Assembly: GCF_014217805.1 (NCBI RefSeq)
Contig: NZ_CP055156.1
Span: 2,052,585-2,116,584 of the forward strand
Direction: 5' to 3'
Source: Adhaeribacter swui
GTDB lineage: Bacteria > Bacteroidota > Bacteroidia > Cytophagales > Hymenobacteraceae
DNA: 64,000 nucleotides
This document shows positions 27,109-35,176 of this stretch, in pieces (positions within the stretch are counted from its first letter, which is position 1; every line of letters starts with the position of its first letter). Under the pieces are notes generated by a model. The model saw only the letters and a program-made list of their open reading frames with translations, ran no database searches and had not been told where the DNA came from. The translations under genes were made by a program, and so were the position numbers.

Positions 27109-27549
27109 ATGAAAATAAAGCATCTAAATAAATTTTATACCCTGCTTTTTGCCTTAAGCTTTTTCTTAATGAGCTGCGAAAAAGAAGACGAACTGGTAGT
27201 AGACCGTGTGGTGTCTCCGGTTTTAGTTACCGTATCTGGTTCCAGCTTTTTGGCTACCGAGCCGGTAAAAGTAACCACGGGTATTTACGAACTGGATAAA
27301 AGCGGTATTCTGGATAACAAAGTAGGTATTGATACCATTCCGGTAACTGGTTTAGCTGTGAAGGTAATGCTGAATAACGCTGCCATCACCGAATTAACCA
27401 CCGACGCAGCGGGCCAGGTAAGTATGGAAAAAACCTGGGCCGAACTGGGATTGGCTGCTCCTACCCCGGGTAAATTTCTGGTATTGGAATGGTCGGGTTC
27501 GCACAAAGGACAAGCTTTTACGAAAACGAGCCGGGTAGTAGTAAAATAA
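27109..27549 (+). CDS. Small lipoprotein of the SusCD unit
   Basis: The 146-residue product carries a lipobox (FFLMSCEKEDE, Cys23). The remainder is beta-rich (VLVTVSGSSFLATEPVKVTTGIYELDKSGILDNK, GKFLVLEWSGSHKGQAFTKTSRVVVK) and could form one or two immunoglobulin-like sandwich domains. It follows susD by 48 bp and precedes the flavoenzyme by 21 bp on the same strand, so it is probably part of the same transcript. I do not recognise a family. A surface-exposed accessory binding role is a reasonable guess. Confidence 0.7.
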   Translation: MKIKHLNKFYTLLFALSFFLMSCEKEDELVVDRVVSPVLVTVSGSSFLATEPVKVTTGIYELDKSGILDNKVGIDTIPVTGLAVKVMLNNAAITELTTDAAGQVSMEKTWAELGLAAPTPGKFLVLEWSGSHKGQAFTKTSRVVVK

Positions 27550-27570
27550 ATTCCGAAACCGCTACCGCAT

Positions 27571-28695
27571 ATGCATAGAAGAGATTTTCTTTTAAAATCC
27601 GGCGCATTGGGGCTGGCCCTTGCCATGGGGGCTAGTTCCTGTGCACCAGGTAATAGTATTTACCGCGGTAGCGCAGCTAATGCGGGCTCCCGGCGCTTAC
27701 CCCGGGTTAAAATTTCCCTGGATCGGGTGGTAAAAGAAACCGTGGGTCTGCGGCCTTACCGTCTTTTGGGCCCACGGTTAGACGTAGAGATGCTCGGTAA
27801 TAAAACCATTGTGCACAATTACGGGCACGGCGGCAGTGGCTTCTCGCTGTCGTGGGGAACCGGCCAGATTGCCGCCAACAACGCTGCTGCTACTGGTAAA
27901 AAAGAAATTGCAGTAATTGGCTGCGGCATTGTGGGTTTAACAACTGCCCGTTTGCTGCAGGAAAGAGGAAAAACCGTAACCATTTACGCTAAGGAGCTGT
28001 GGCCCAAAATTACGTCCAGCATGGCTACCGGCACCTGGTCGCCGGCTCATTTGCTCTGCGAAGACGAACACATTACTCCGACGTTTAAAGCTACCTGGGA
28101 GCAAGCCTGCGCTTATTCGTTCCGGACGTACCAGAACCTGCTGGGTTTAGGCGATATCGTTACCTGGATCGATCATTTTATTATTGGTGGCCGCACGCAC
28201 AAAGAAGAGCCCAAGTTGCACATCAAAGGCCAATTGCCGGAACCAGTAGAATTAACCCGTCGGCAGCACCCGTTCCGGGCCCAGGAAGTGGTGAATCAAC
28301 CCAATATGGTTTTTAATATTCCCTCGTACCTGCGCCTGCTCACCGATGATTTTTTAAAATTCGGCGGCAAAATTCAGATACAGGAGTTTAAAACTTTGGA
28401 AGAAGTAGATGCGCTGTGGGAAGATTGCATCGTGAACTGTACCGGTTTAGGCGCCAAAACCTTATTTAACGACCAAAACTTAATGCCTATATCCGGCCAA
28501 TTGTCTTTCCTGATTCCGCAACCCGAAATTAATTACCGCTTAAGTACGCCTAATGGGTATATTATTCCTCGGAAAGATGGTTTGGTGCTGGGTGGTAATG
28601 CCATTCGCAATAACTGGAATACGACGCCTAATCCGGAACAAACAAAGATTGTAATTGCTGCATTGAATGATGCTATGATGGGAATGCGGAGCTAA
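27571..28695 (+). CDS. Exported D-amino-acid-oxidase-like FAD enzyme with permuted domain order
   Basis: The 374-residue protein has an RR-type export signal with a lipobox-like end (HRRDFLLKSG, Cys24). The DAO-type FAD loop GCGIVG lies at 117-122, NCTGLGA at 289-295, and YIIPRKDGLVLGGN at 330-343. The segment that normally ends a D-amino-acid oxidase, VGLRPYR followed by the signature VHNYGHGGSG...WG, is instead at residues 58-96, before the Rossmann fold. The C-terminus stops just after the GLVLGG strand, where that segment would be expected. This looks like a circular permutation. The expected reaction is oxidative deamination of a D-amino acid (or glycine/sarcosine-like amine) to an imine plus H2O2, outside the cytoplasm. 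Confidence 0.8.
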   Translation: MHRRDFLLKSGALGLALAMGASSCAPGNSIYRGSAANAGSRRLPRVKISLDRVVKETVGLRPYRLLGPRLDVEMLGNKTIVHNYGHGGSGFSLSWGTGQIAANNAAATGKKEIAVIGCGIVGLTTARLLQERGKTVTIYAKELWPKITSSMATGTWSPAHLLCEDEHITPTFKATWEQACAYSFRTYQNLLGLGDIVTWIDHFIIGGRTHKEEPKLHIKGQLPEPVELTRRQHPFRAQEVVNQPNMVFNIPSYLRLLTDDFLKFGGKIQIQEFKTLEEVDALWEDCIVNCTGLGAKTLFNDQNLMPISGQLSFLIPQPEINYRLSTPNGYIIPRKDGLVLGGNAIRNNWNTTPNPEQTKIVIAALNDAMMGMRS

Positions 28696-28769
28696 AGCTT
28701 TTTTGCCATAGCTGCGGCTGTTGTTTTCAATTCCTATGATGTGGATTTACTTCCGTGACTTGCTAATCG

Positions 28770-28990
28770 AGCAATAGATTCTCGTTCGCATAGCTACAGC
28801 AGTTGCTTTATTGTAAAGTGGAGTTGTTTCATAGCTGTGGTATTTGTTCTTTTTGTCTTGACACAAAAAGAACCAAAAAAGTCAAGACGCTAAAAACTCG
28901 CTGAACGCTCGAACAGTTTAGCGTCATTTTTTGCACTTGGCTAAAGTTATCTGTTGCATAGTAGGCTGGTAGAATTTTAAATTTTTTAAA
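28770..28990. repeat. Dispersed palindromic repeat, family R1, copy 3
   Basis: The first hairpin (TTCTTTTTGT/ACAAAAAGAA) is followed by the stem GACGCTAAA (28886-28894) and TTTAGCGTC (28917-28925), then TTGCACTTGGCT. Homology with copy 1 continues to about 29170, through CATTCAGGAGGAAACTATT and a C/G-rich mini-palindrome with ACCAAT(C)CC flank. The 685-bp gap 28696-29380 holds no gene. Confidence 0.8.
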
Positions 28991-29104
28991 ATTTTAAATT
29001 TTTGTCATTCAGGAGGAAACTATTTAGCTACGCAGCAAAGGATTTTCACTTAAGTAAAAGTCCTTTTTATGATACATGTAAACCTAGTCCATTGAAGCCG
29101 TTGT

Positions 29105-29235
29105 AGATAAAAGTCACCCTTCGGAGGGGATAGGGGAGGACCAATCCCCACGAATATTATTTAGTAAATGCTGCCTGGTAAATGTAAAAAAGCTCCCCGC
29201 CTTAGATAAGGAGGGGTTGGGGGTGGTTGATCCTC
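29105..29235. repeat. Two C/G-rich mini-palindromes
   Basis: AAGTCACCCTTCGGAGGGGATAGGGGAGGACCAA at 29107-29141 repeats the element at 4459. A second one, AGCTCCCCGCC with AAGGAGGGGTTGGGGGTGG, lies at about 29190-29226. Both are intergenic, before the class V enzyme gene. Confidence 0.6.
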
Positions 29236-29380
29236 TTCTCGTTAGATAACCAGTCGCAATTATCGCAAATTCTTTTTATCTTAATGCAAATAGCAGTTAA
29301 AATAACGTTTCAAGCCGCAGAAGTATAAAATAGATAAATTTTAACCGGTAAAACAAATCACCTATAACCCAATACTTATT

Positions 29381-30712
29381 ATGCCGAATAACTCCAATTC
29401 CAGAAGAAGCTTTGTTAAAAAAATAGGTGGTTTGGCTAGTTTGCTGACGGTTAGTCCGGCATTAGCGGCCTGGAAAAGCGAAACGGGTTTAGTGATTCCG
29501 GAAGTAGCCGCCGCCGAAGATGTAACGAAAGACGAAGATTACTGGGGTTTTATTCAGCAGGCCTACTCGGTTTCGCCGAACATTATCAACCTGAACAACG
29601 GGGGCGTAAGTCCGCAACCCATTGTGGTGCAGGATGCCTTGAACCAGTATAACCGCATGAGCAACGAGGCGCCCAGTTATTACATGTGGCGCACCTTAGA
29701 CGAAGCCCGCGAATCGGTGCGGATGAAATTAGCGGATTTAGGCGGTTGCTCGCCCGAAGAAATTGCCATTAACCGCAACGCCAGCGAAGCCTTGGAAACC
29801 ATTATTTTCGGCATAAACCTGCAGCGCGGCGACGAAGTGGTGCTAACCAAGCAAGATTACCCCAACGTGATTAACGCCTGGAAACAACGCGAAAAGCGCG
29901 ACGGCATTATTTTAAAATTTATCTCTCTGGATTTACCTATCGAGGATAATCAGCTTATTGTTTCTAAGTTTAAAGAAGCATTTACGCCCAAAACCAAAGC
30001 CGTCATGATTACCCACCTGATGAACTGGTCAGGGCAGATTTTACCGGCGGCCCTCATTAGCCGGGCGGCGAAAAAACATAATCCGGCTATTCAAGTGGTT
30101 ATTGATGGGGCGCATTCTTTTGCCCACATTAATTATAAAATTCCGGATTTGGAAGGCGATTACTACGGTACCAGTTTGCACAAATGGTTGTGTTCACCGT
30201 TTGGCACCGGCATGTTGTACGTAAAGCAAGCGAAAATTAAAGATTTGTGGCCGTTGCTGGCGCCCGAAGATCCGCAAAGCCCGGACATCCGCAAGTTCGA
30301 ACGGCTGGGTACCCGTTCTTTCCCGACCGAAATGGCCGTGGGGCACGCGATAAATTTTCATAATACCATTGGCAACGAACGTAAGCAAAAACGACTGCAT
30401 TTTTTAAAAAATTACTGGGTAGAGAAATGTATGAACGTGCCCGGCTTCTCTACGCAAACTTCCCTGAAACCAGAATTTTCGGGAGCGTTATGTACGTTTG
30501 CCTTAAAAGGCGTAGAGCCCAGCCAGGTAGCCAGCGAATTATTTAAACGGGCCCGCATTCATACGTCGGCTACGGTTTGGGAAAATATCAGCGGGGTGCG
30601 CATTACCCCGCACGTGTACACGCCTCTAAAAGATTTAGACCGGCTGGTAAATACCATTCACGCCATTGCCAAAGAAAACGTAACCGCCGCCAACCGCACC
30701 AGCACAAAATAA
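29381..30712 (+). CDS. Exported class V PLP-dependent aminotransferase-like enzyme
   Basis: The 443-residue enzyme has a twin-arginine-type signal (SRRSFVKKIGG, residues 8-18, hydrophobic to about 30). The class V core resembles isopenicillin-N epimerase and cysteine-desulfurase-like enzymes: NLNNGGVSPQP near 70, NRNASEALETIIFGINL at 131, the PLP-pairing aspartate D242 in VIDGAHSFAHI, and the Schiff-base lysine K268 in YYGTSLHKWLCSPFGTGMLYVK. Export of a folded PLP enzyme through Tat is consistent with cofactor loading in the cytoplasm. The substrate is probably an amino acid, with racemisation, transamination or lyase chemistry possible. It ends in a strong terminator. Confidence 0.85.
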   Translation: MPNNSNSRRSFVKKIGGLASLLTVSPALAAWKSETGLVIPEVAAAEDVTKDEDYWGFIQQAYSVSPNIINLNNGGVSPQPIVVQDALNQYNRMSNEAPSYYMWRTLDEARESVRMKLADLGGCSPEEIAINRNASEALETIIFGINLQRGDEVVLTKQDYPNVINAWKQREKRDGIILKFISLDLPIEDNQLIVSKFKEAFTPKTKAVMITHLMNWSGQILPAALISRAAKKHNPAIQVVIDGAHSFAHINYKIPDLEGDYYGTSLHKWLCSPFGTGMLYVKQAKIKDLWPLLAPEDPQSPDIRKFERLGTRSFPTEMAVGHAINFHNTIGNERKQKRLHFLKNYWVEKCMNVPGFSTQTSLKPEFSGALCTFALKGVEPSQVASELFKRARIHTSATVWENISGVRITPHVYTPLKDLDRLVNTIHAIAKENVTAANRTSTK

Positions 30713-30755
30713 GTTTTTGCAACGCAATTACCGCGGCGTAACTTCATGAAATTTA

Positions 30756-30816
30756 AAAACCGGCCTGCTTTTCTTCCTAACCAAAATGGTAACGAAGAAG
30801 AGCAGGCCGGTTTTTG
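30756..30816 (+). terminator. Terminator after the class V aminotransferase gene
   Basis: AAAACCGGCCTGCT (from 30756) pairs with AGCAGGCCGGTTTT (from 30801), with further pairing of TTTTCTTC and GAAGAAGA inside, and a T-run follows. Confidence 0.9.
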
Positions 30817-30914
30817 TTACTAAATAAAACAACCAGCAGCCGTGTTGAGAAAGGGGTTACTAATTCTAAATATCTCAAAGTCTCTTTCCAGACTGATTTT
30901 TTTAAATTCTTAAC

Positions 30915-30991
30915 GCTAGTGCGAGCTTGTAGCTCGTATCTTATTTTTTATCAAGATATTTCGCTGGTATGAGCTGCAAGCTCGCACCAGC
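30915..30991. repeat. Palindromic repeat family R2, copy 2
   Basis: GCTAGTGCGAGCTTGTAGCT at the left is mirrored by AGCTGCAAGCTCGCACCAGC at the right, around an AT-rich loop. One pair is lost (A for G in GCTAGT) and one is wobble-like compared with copies 1 and 3. Confidence 0.8.
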
Positions 30992-31202
30992 GAAATATCT
31001 TTTGACCGAATTATCTAAAAATTTGGCCCATCATTAAGGATGCCTGTAATTGTTTATTAGTCATCAGTCTCGCTGCGCTAAGGCTGGTGCCAGTTAAAAT
31101 GGTTCTCAGTTAAAAAAGTTATAATTACTTCTTCGCTGTCTATTATCTTTTGTCCTTTGTCTGTCGTCCATCGTCTGTGTACCATGGACTATCGACTAAC
31201 CT

Positions 31203-31673
31203 CTAATGCATCGCGGCGATTACCGAAATTTCTACGTTAGCGTTGCTGGGTAAACTGGATACCTGCACCGTTTCGCGGGCAGGTGGTTCTACGGTGAAGT
31301 ACTTGCCGTATACCTCATTCACTTTCGCGAACTGGCCCATGTCTTTTAAGTAAATAGTAGCTTTTACGACGTGCCGGAAATCCATGCCGGCTCCTTTTAA
31401 GATGGCCTGTAAATTTTTAAGCACCTGGTCGGTTTCGGCTTCAAAACTTTGCGAAGCTAACTGGCGGGTTTGCGGATTTACCCCCACTTGGCCGGCAACA
31501 AACAAAAAGCCATCTACCAAAACCCCCTGACTATAAGGCCCAACGGGTAAAGGAGCCTGATCGGTTTTAATTATCTTTTTTGCGGGTTGATTGGGGTTGC
31601 TGGAAGTCTGCCCGAAACTGGCCGTGGCTGATAGAAAAACAGCAGCACCGAATAGGAAAAAACACTTTTTCAT
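31203..31673 (-). CDS. Exported RidA (YjgF) family imine/enamine deaminase
   Basis: The 156-residue protein has a Sec signal peptide (residues 1-21, ending SFGQ) before a complete RidA fold. Landmarks are APLPVGPYSQGVLVDGFLFVAGQVGVNP and the conserved arginine in PPARETVQVSSLPSNANVEISVIAAMH, which binds the substrate carboxylate. RidA hydrolyses 2-imino and 2-enamino acids released by PLP enzymes and amino-acid oxidases. Most RidA proteins are cytoplasmic; here the signal places it with the exported oxidases and aminotransferases encoded on either side. It is the only minus-strand gene in this block and is convergent with the class V gene. Confidence 0.9.
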   Translation of the reverse strand: MKKCFFLFGAAVFLSATASFGQTSSNPNQPAKKIIKTDQAPLPVGPYSQGVLVDGFLFVAGQVGVNPQTRQLASQSFEAETDQVLKNLQAILKGAGMDFRHVVKATIYLKDMGQFAKVNEVYGKYFTVEPPARETVQVSSLPSNANVEISVIAAMH

Positions 31674-31810
31674 GGATAAATCAGGTTAAAACGCAACAGA
31701 TGTATGAGAAAAGTAAAAGAATCAAGCATTTTTTTAGCTTTTAAACCAGTTTGTACAATTTAAATTAGATAACATGCCGGCGAAAATCAAAGGCTTTATT
31801 AAAAACAGTT

Positions 31811-31876
31811 TAAATTTTAAGGGTGCCAAGTAAAAAATAAATGTTTTTTGTTGAAACAAGTGTAAATTTTAAGGGT
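31811..31876 (+). repeat. Direct repeat upstream of the amine oxidase gene
   Basis: TAAATTTTAAGGGT occurs at about 31811-31824 and again at about 31863-31876, 52 bp apart, in the divergent region between ridA-like and amine oxidase genes. It could bind a regulator, but nothing else supports it. Confidence 0.35.
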
Positions 31877-31967
31877 ATCTTGAAATTTATAATTGTTTTT
31901 TCGGCAATATACTATAAAATTTTTACCTTTAGATATGGAGTTTTAGTAAAATTTAAATAGAATTAAT

Positions 31968-33557
31968 TTGAAACATCTATCCCGAAGAGCTTTTTTGAGT
32001 AAGAGCGCGTTACTCGCCGGAAGTGCTTACCCGGCCATGATGGCATTAGGTTTATTGCCCGGTGCTCCGGCCCACGCTTTTAATTTATCCGGTGATGGTA
32101 AAGGCAAACACGTCCTGATTTTGGGCGGTGGTTTAGCTGGCATGACGGCCGCTTACGAGTTAAATAAATTAGGTTACCGCACTACCATTCTGGAGGCCCG
32201 TACCCGGGCCGGTGGTCGGGTGTTCAGTGTCCGGAAAGGATCTACGAACCAGGAAGGGGATGGTCCGGTGCAAACCGCTAATTTCGATAACGGTCTGTAT
32301 TATAATGCCGGTCCTTCGCGGATTCCGCACCACCACCAGCTTACCATGCATTATTGCAAAGAGTTAGGCGTGCCACTGGAAGTATATAATAACGTAAACG
32401 AAGGAACGTATTATTTCAGCGAAGGAAAGGGACCTTTATCGAACAAAAAAGTACGTGCCCGCGAAATTCACAACGACATGCGCGGCTACATGACCGAGCT
32501 GCTCGCTAAAGCCCTGGACCAGGATAAGCTGGATTTAGCTTTAAATAAAGAAGACGCCGCCAAAGTACTGGAATACCTCCGCGCCGAAGGTGGCCTCGAT
32601 ATTGATAAACTATACAAAGCTTCGGCCCGCCGAGGCTACCTGGAAGCGCCGGGTGCCGGCGAAAAATCGGGAAAAGTAGGTGATCCGCACAAGCTGGCCG
32701 ATATTATTCAGTCGGGTTTACTGGACCCGGACTTTTATAACGTAGCCGAATACACCTACGAACTGCAAATGACTATGTTCCAGGCCGTAGGTGGCATGGA
32801 TAATATCGCCAAAGCCCTGGAGAAAAAAGTAGCAGGTTCACTGAAATTGGGAGCCGAGGTAAAAACCGTGCAAAATATACCTGCCGGCGTAAAGGTTATT
32901 TATAAAGATAAACAAGGCGAACACGAGTTAACCGGCGATATCTGTATTTGTACTTTGCCGTTACCAGTGCTCAGCAACATCGACCATAACTTTGCTTCGG
33001 ATGTGAGCCGCGCCATTGATTTTGTGCCTTATATCCAAACCGGTAAAATAGGCTTGCAGTTTAAACGCCGCTTCTGGGAAGAAGACGAGCAGATTTACGG
33101 CGGCATTACCCACACCAACAACGAGCTTACCCAGATTTTTTATCCGTCTTACGACTACTTAAGCAAGAAAGGCATTCTGTTGGGGTATTATAACTTTAAC
33201 GAGAAAGCTAAAATGGTCGGCGATATGTCCATGGCCGATCGGGAAAAGCTGGCCCTGGAAAAAGGCAGCCTTATTCATCCGCAGTATAAGCAAGAATTTG
33301 AAACCTCGTTTTCGGTAAGCTGGCACAAAACCAAATACAACATGGGCGGCTGGGCCGTGTACAACAGCGACGCCCGCAAAACCTTATATCCGGCGTTGCT
33401 CAAACCCGACCAAAACGTGTACTTCGCCGGCGAACACACCACCTACTTAACCGCCTGGATGGCCGGTGCTTTTGAATCGGCCCGCAGCGTGGTAGCTTCT
33501 ATTCACTCCCGGTTAGCGGAGCAACGGGTACAATATCCGGTTACTTCCAAAGGCTAA
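31968..33557 (+). CDS. Exported flavin amine oxidase, L-amino-acid-oxidase-like
   Basis: The 529-residue enzyme begins at a TTG codon with a twin-arginine signal (LSRRAFLSKSALLAG). The FAD motif ILGGGLAGMTAAYELNKLGYRTTILEARTRAGGRV spans 51-84, and the C-terminal flavin motif is VYFAGEHTTYLTAWMAGAFESA. The block NAGPSRIPHHH (113-123) contains Arg118 at the place where L-amino-acid oxidases hold the substrate carboxylate (as in GPMR of snake-venom enzymes), so an amino acid is more likely than a simple amine. Products would be a 2-imino acid and H2O2. It is 65 bp before the aminotransferase gene, so the two are probably co-transcribed. Confidence 0.85.
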   Translation: MKHLSRRAFLSKSALLAGSAYPAMMALGLLPGAPAHAFNLSGDGKGKHVLILGGGLAGMTAAYELNKLGYRTTILEARTRAGGRVFSVRKGSTNQEGDGPVQTANFDNGLYYNAGPSRIPHHHQLTMHYCKELGVPLEVYNNVNEGTYYFSEGKGPLSNKKVRAREIHNDMRGYMTELLAKALDQDKLDLALNKEDAAKVLEYLRAEGGLDIDKLYKASARRGYLEAPGAGEKSGKVGDPHKLADIIQSGLLDPDFYNVAEYTYELQMTMFQAVGGMDNIAKALEKKVAGSLKLGAEVKTVQNIPAGVKVIYKDKQGEHELTGDICICTLPLPVLSNIDHNFASDVSRAIDFVPYIQTGKIGLQFKRRFWEEDEQIYGGITHTNNELTQIFYPSYDYLSKKGILLGYYNFNEKAKMVGDMSMADREKLALEKGSLIHPQYKQEFETSFSVSWHKTKYNMGGWAVYNSDARKTLYPALLKPDQNVYFAGEHTTYLTAWMAGAFESARSVVASIHSRLAEQRVQYPVTSKG

Positions 33558-33621
33558 AATCATCTCTCACGCAAAAATAAACTTTCACCTTTAATTTACA
33601 CTTATACGCACTTTTACTCTC

Positions 33622-34788
33622 ATGGAAAAATCAATGAACAGACGTAACTGGTTGAAGTCCAGTGCTCTTTTAGCCGGAGGTTTCACCTTCTTTTCCGGCT
33701 CGTTAAACCAGCTGGTAGCTAAGCCGGCGGCCCGTACCCTCGAGAAGAAAATTACAGAAGAAAGTATTATTCTGGGTGCTCCGGCCGAACTCAAAGCCCG
33801 CCTGAGCTCCAACGAAAATCCTTTTGGTCCTTCCGAGAAGGCGAAAAAAGCCGCCATGGATGCCCTGAATACCAGTTACCAATACCCCATGAAATACACC
33901 CGGGAGCTGGCTCAGAAAATTGCGGATTACGAAGGTGTAAAATTAGAAAACATTTTAATGGATGCCGGTTCCGGACCTTTGTTGTTAGCGGCCGCCATGT
34001 ACTACAGTAAAAAAAGCGGTTCTAATATTGTTTCCGGCGATCCCACCTACGCCAGCTTACCCCGCGACGCCGAAGATTTTAATACTACCTGGAACAAAGT
34101 ACCTTTAACTGCCGACTATAAGTTAGACCTGGATGCCATGGAGAAGCGGGTAGATGCCAGCACTTCGCTCATGTACATCTGTAACCCCAACAACCCGACC
34201 GGTACCGTGGTAGACTCGGCAAAGCTCCGGGCTTTTTGCGGTCGCGTTTCGCAAAAAGTACCCGTATTTATCGACGAGGCCTACATTGATTACTTGCCCG
34301 ATCCGCAAGCTGCCTCAATGATGGATTGCGTGAAAAAAGGCCAGAACGTTATTATCGCCCGTACTTTCTCCAAACTTTACGGTTTTGCCGGTCTGCGGGT
34401 AGGTTACATCATTGCCCAACCTGATGTTATTAAGGAATTAAGTAAATATGGCGCCGGCGGTATGAGCATTTCGGCCCCATCGGTGCAGGCGGCTTTAGTG
34501 GCTTACCAAGATAAAGCTTTCTTGCAGGATGCTTTAAAGAAAACGTTGGCTTCTAAGAACTTTTTGTACGATGTGCTGAAGAAAGAAGGCTACGAATACA
34601 TTCCGTCGTCGAGCAACTTTGTGATGTTCCCGCTGAAAATGGAAGGCGATAAATTTGTTGCCGAACTCATGAAACGTGGCGTGAGCGTGCGTAACTGGAA
34701 ATTTAGTAACCAGGAATGGTGCCGCATCAGCATTGGCCGCATGGACGAAATGCAAGCTTTCGCCGATGCCTTCCGCCAGATATCGTAG
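33622..34788 (+). CDS. Exported HisC-like class I/II aminotransferase
   Basis: The 388-residue enzyme has a twin-arginine signal (MNRRNWLKSSALLAGG, residues 5-20). The fold-type I core shows SSNENPFGPS (62-71), YICNPNNPTG (185-194), FIDEAYIDY (217-224) and the PLP lysine K251 in TFSKLYGFAGLRVGY, and ends WCRISIGRMDEM. This is the histidinol-phosphate aminotransferase family, but an exported copy next to an L-amino-acid-oxidase-like gene is unlikely to serve histidine synthesis. It probably acts on aromatic or similar amino acids. A second ATG five codons in (M5) could be the real start. Confidence 0.9.
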   Translation: MEKSMNRRNWLKSSALLAGGFTFFSGSLNQLVAKPAARTLEKKITEESIILGAPAELKARLSSNENPFGPSEKAKKAAMDALNTSYQYPMKYTRELAQKIADYEGVKLENILMDAGSGPLLLAAAMYYSKKSGSNIVSGDPTYASLPRDAEDFNTTWNKVPLTADYKLDLDAMEKRVDASTSLMYICNPNNPTGTVVDSAKLRAFCGRVSQKVPVFIDEAYIDYLPDPQAASMMDCVKKGQNVIIARTFSKLYGFAGLRVGYIIAQPDVIKELSKYGAGGMSISAPSVQAALVAYQDKAFLQDALKKTLASKNFLYDVLKKEGYEYIPSSSNFVMFPLKMEGDKFVAELMKRGVSVRNWKFSNQEWCRISIGRMDEMQAFADAFRQIS

Positions 34789-34799
34789 GAACACCTCAA

Positions 34800-34832
34800 C
34801 CCCCGGCCCCTTCTCCTCCAGGAGAAGGGGAG
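34800..34832. repeat. C/G-rich palindrome at the aminotransferase 3' end
   Basis: CCCCTTCTCCT and AGGAGAAGGGG pair around a two-base centre at about 34808-34831, immediately after the stop codon. It is like other C/G-rich gene-end palindromes in this window and could act as a transcript 3' end. Confidence 0.6.
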
Positions 34833-34891
34833 TTTGAACCTGTTTTTTTAAATTTTACTAGGATTCAGGTTCTGAATTTACAATAAACCCC

Positions 34892-34975
34892 GCTGGTGCG
34901 AGCTTGTAGCTCGTACCTTATTTCTAGGAAAAATCCTGAAGTGATTATAGGTACGAGCTACAAGCTCGCACCAGC
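34892..34975. repeat. Palindromic repeat family R2, copy 3
   Basis: GCTGGTGCGAGCTTGTAGCT (34892-34911) is mirrored exactly by AGCTACAAGCTCGCACCAGC (34956-34975). Compared with copy 1, the pair GCAGCT/AGCTGC is changed to GTAGCT/AGCTAC on both arms. No gene lies in the 388-bp gap. Confidence 0.9.
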
Positions 34976-35176
34976 GGTTGGTTATTAGTATGCTAGCTCA
35001 ACAATTTGAACTACTGAATCTAACCCGGCCCGAAAACCGGGCAAAATACCTGAAACAAAAACAAAACAATATCAAAGCTGCCTATTGCCGAAAGTGCTTG
35101 CTAAGTATTTAGATCAGCTTTTGGCACAAAGGCAAGCTTAAATTTTAAAAAATCTTTCATTTTAACATTTACAATT

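Noticed and set aside
33622-34788. Assignment of the exported aminotransferase as true HisC
   Set aside because: It has a twin-arginine signal and no histidine biosynthesis neighbours, so a catabolic role is likelier.
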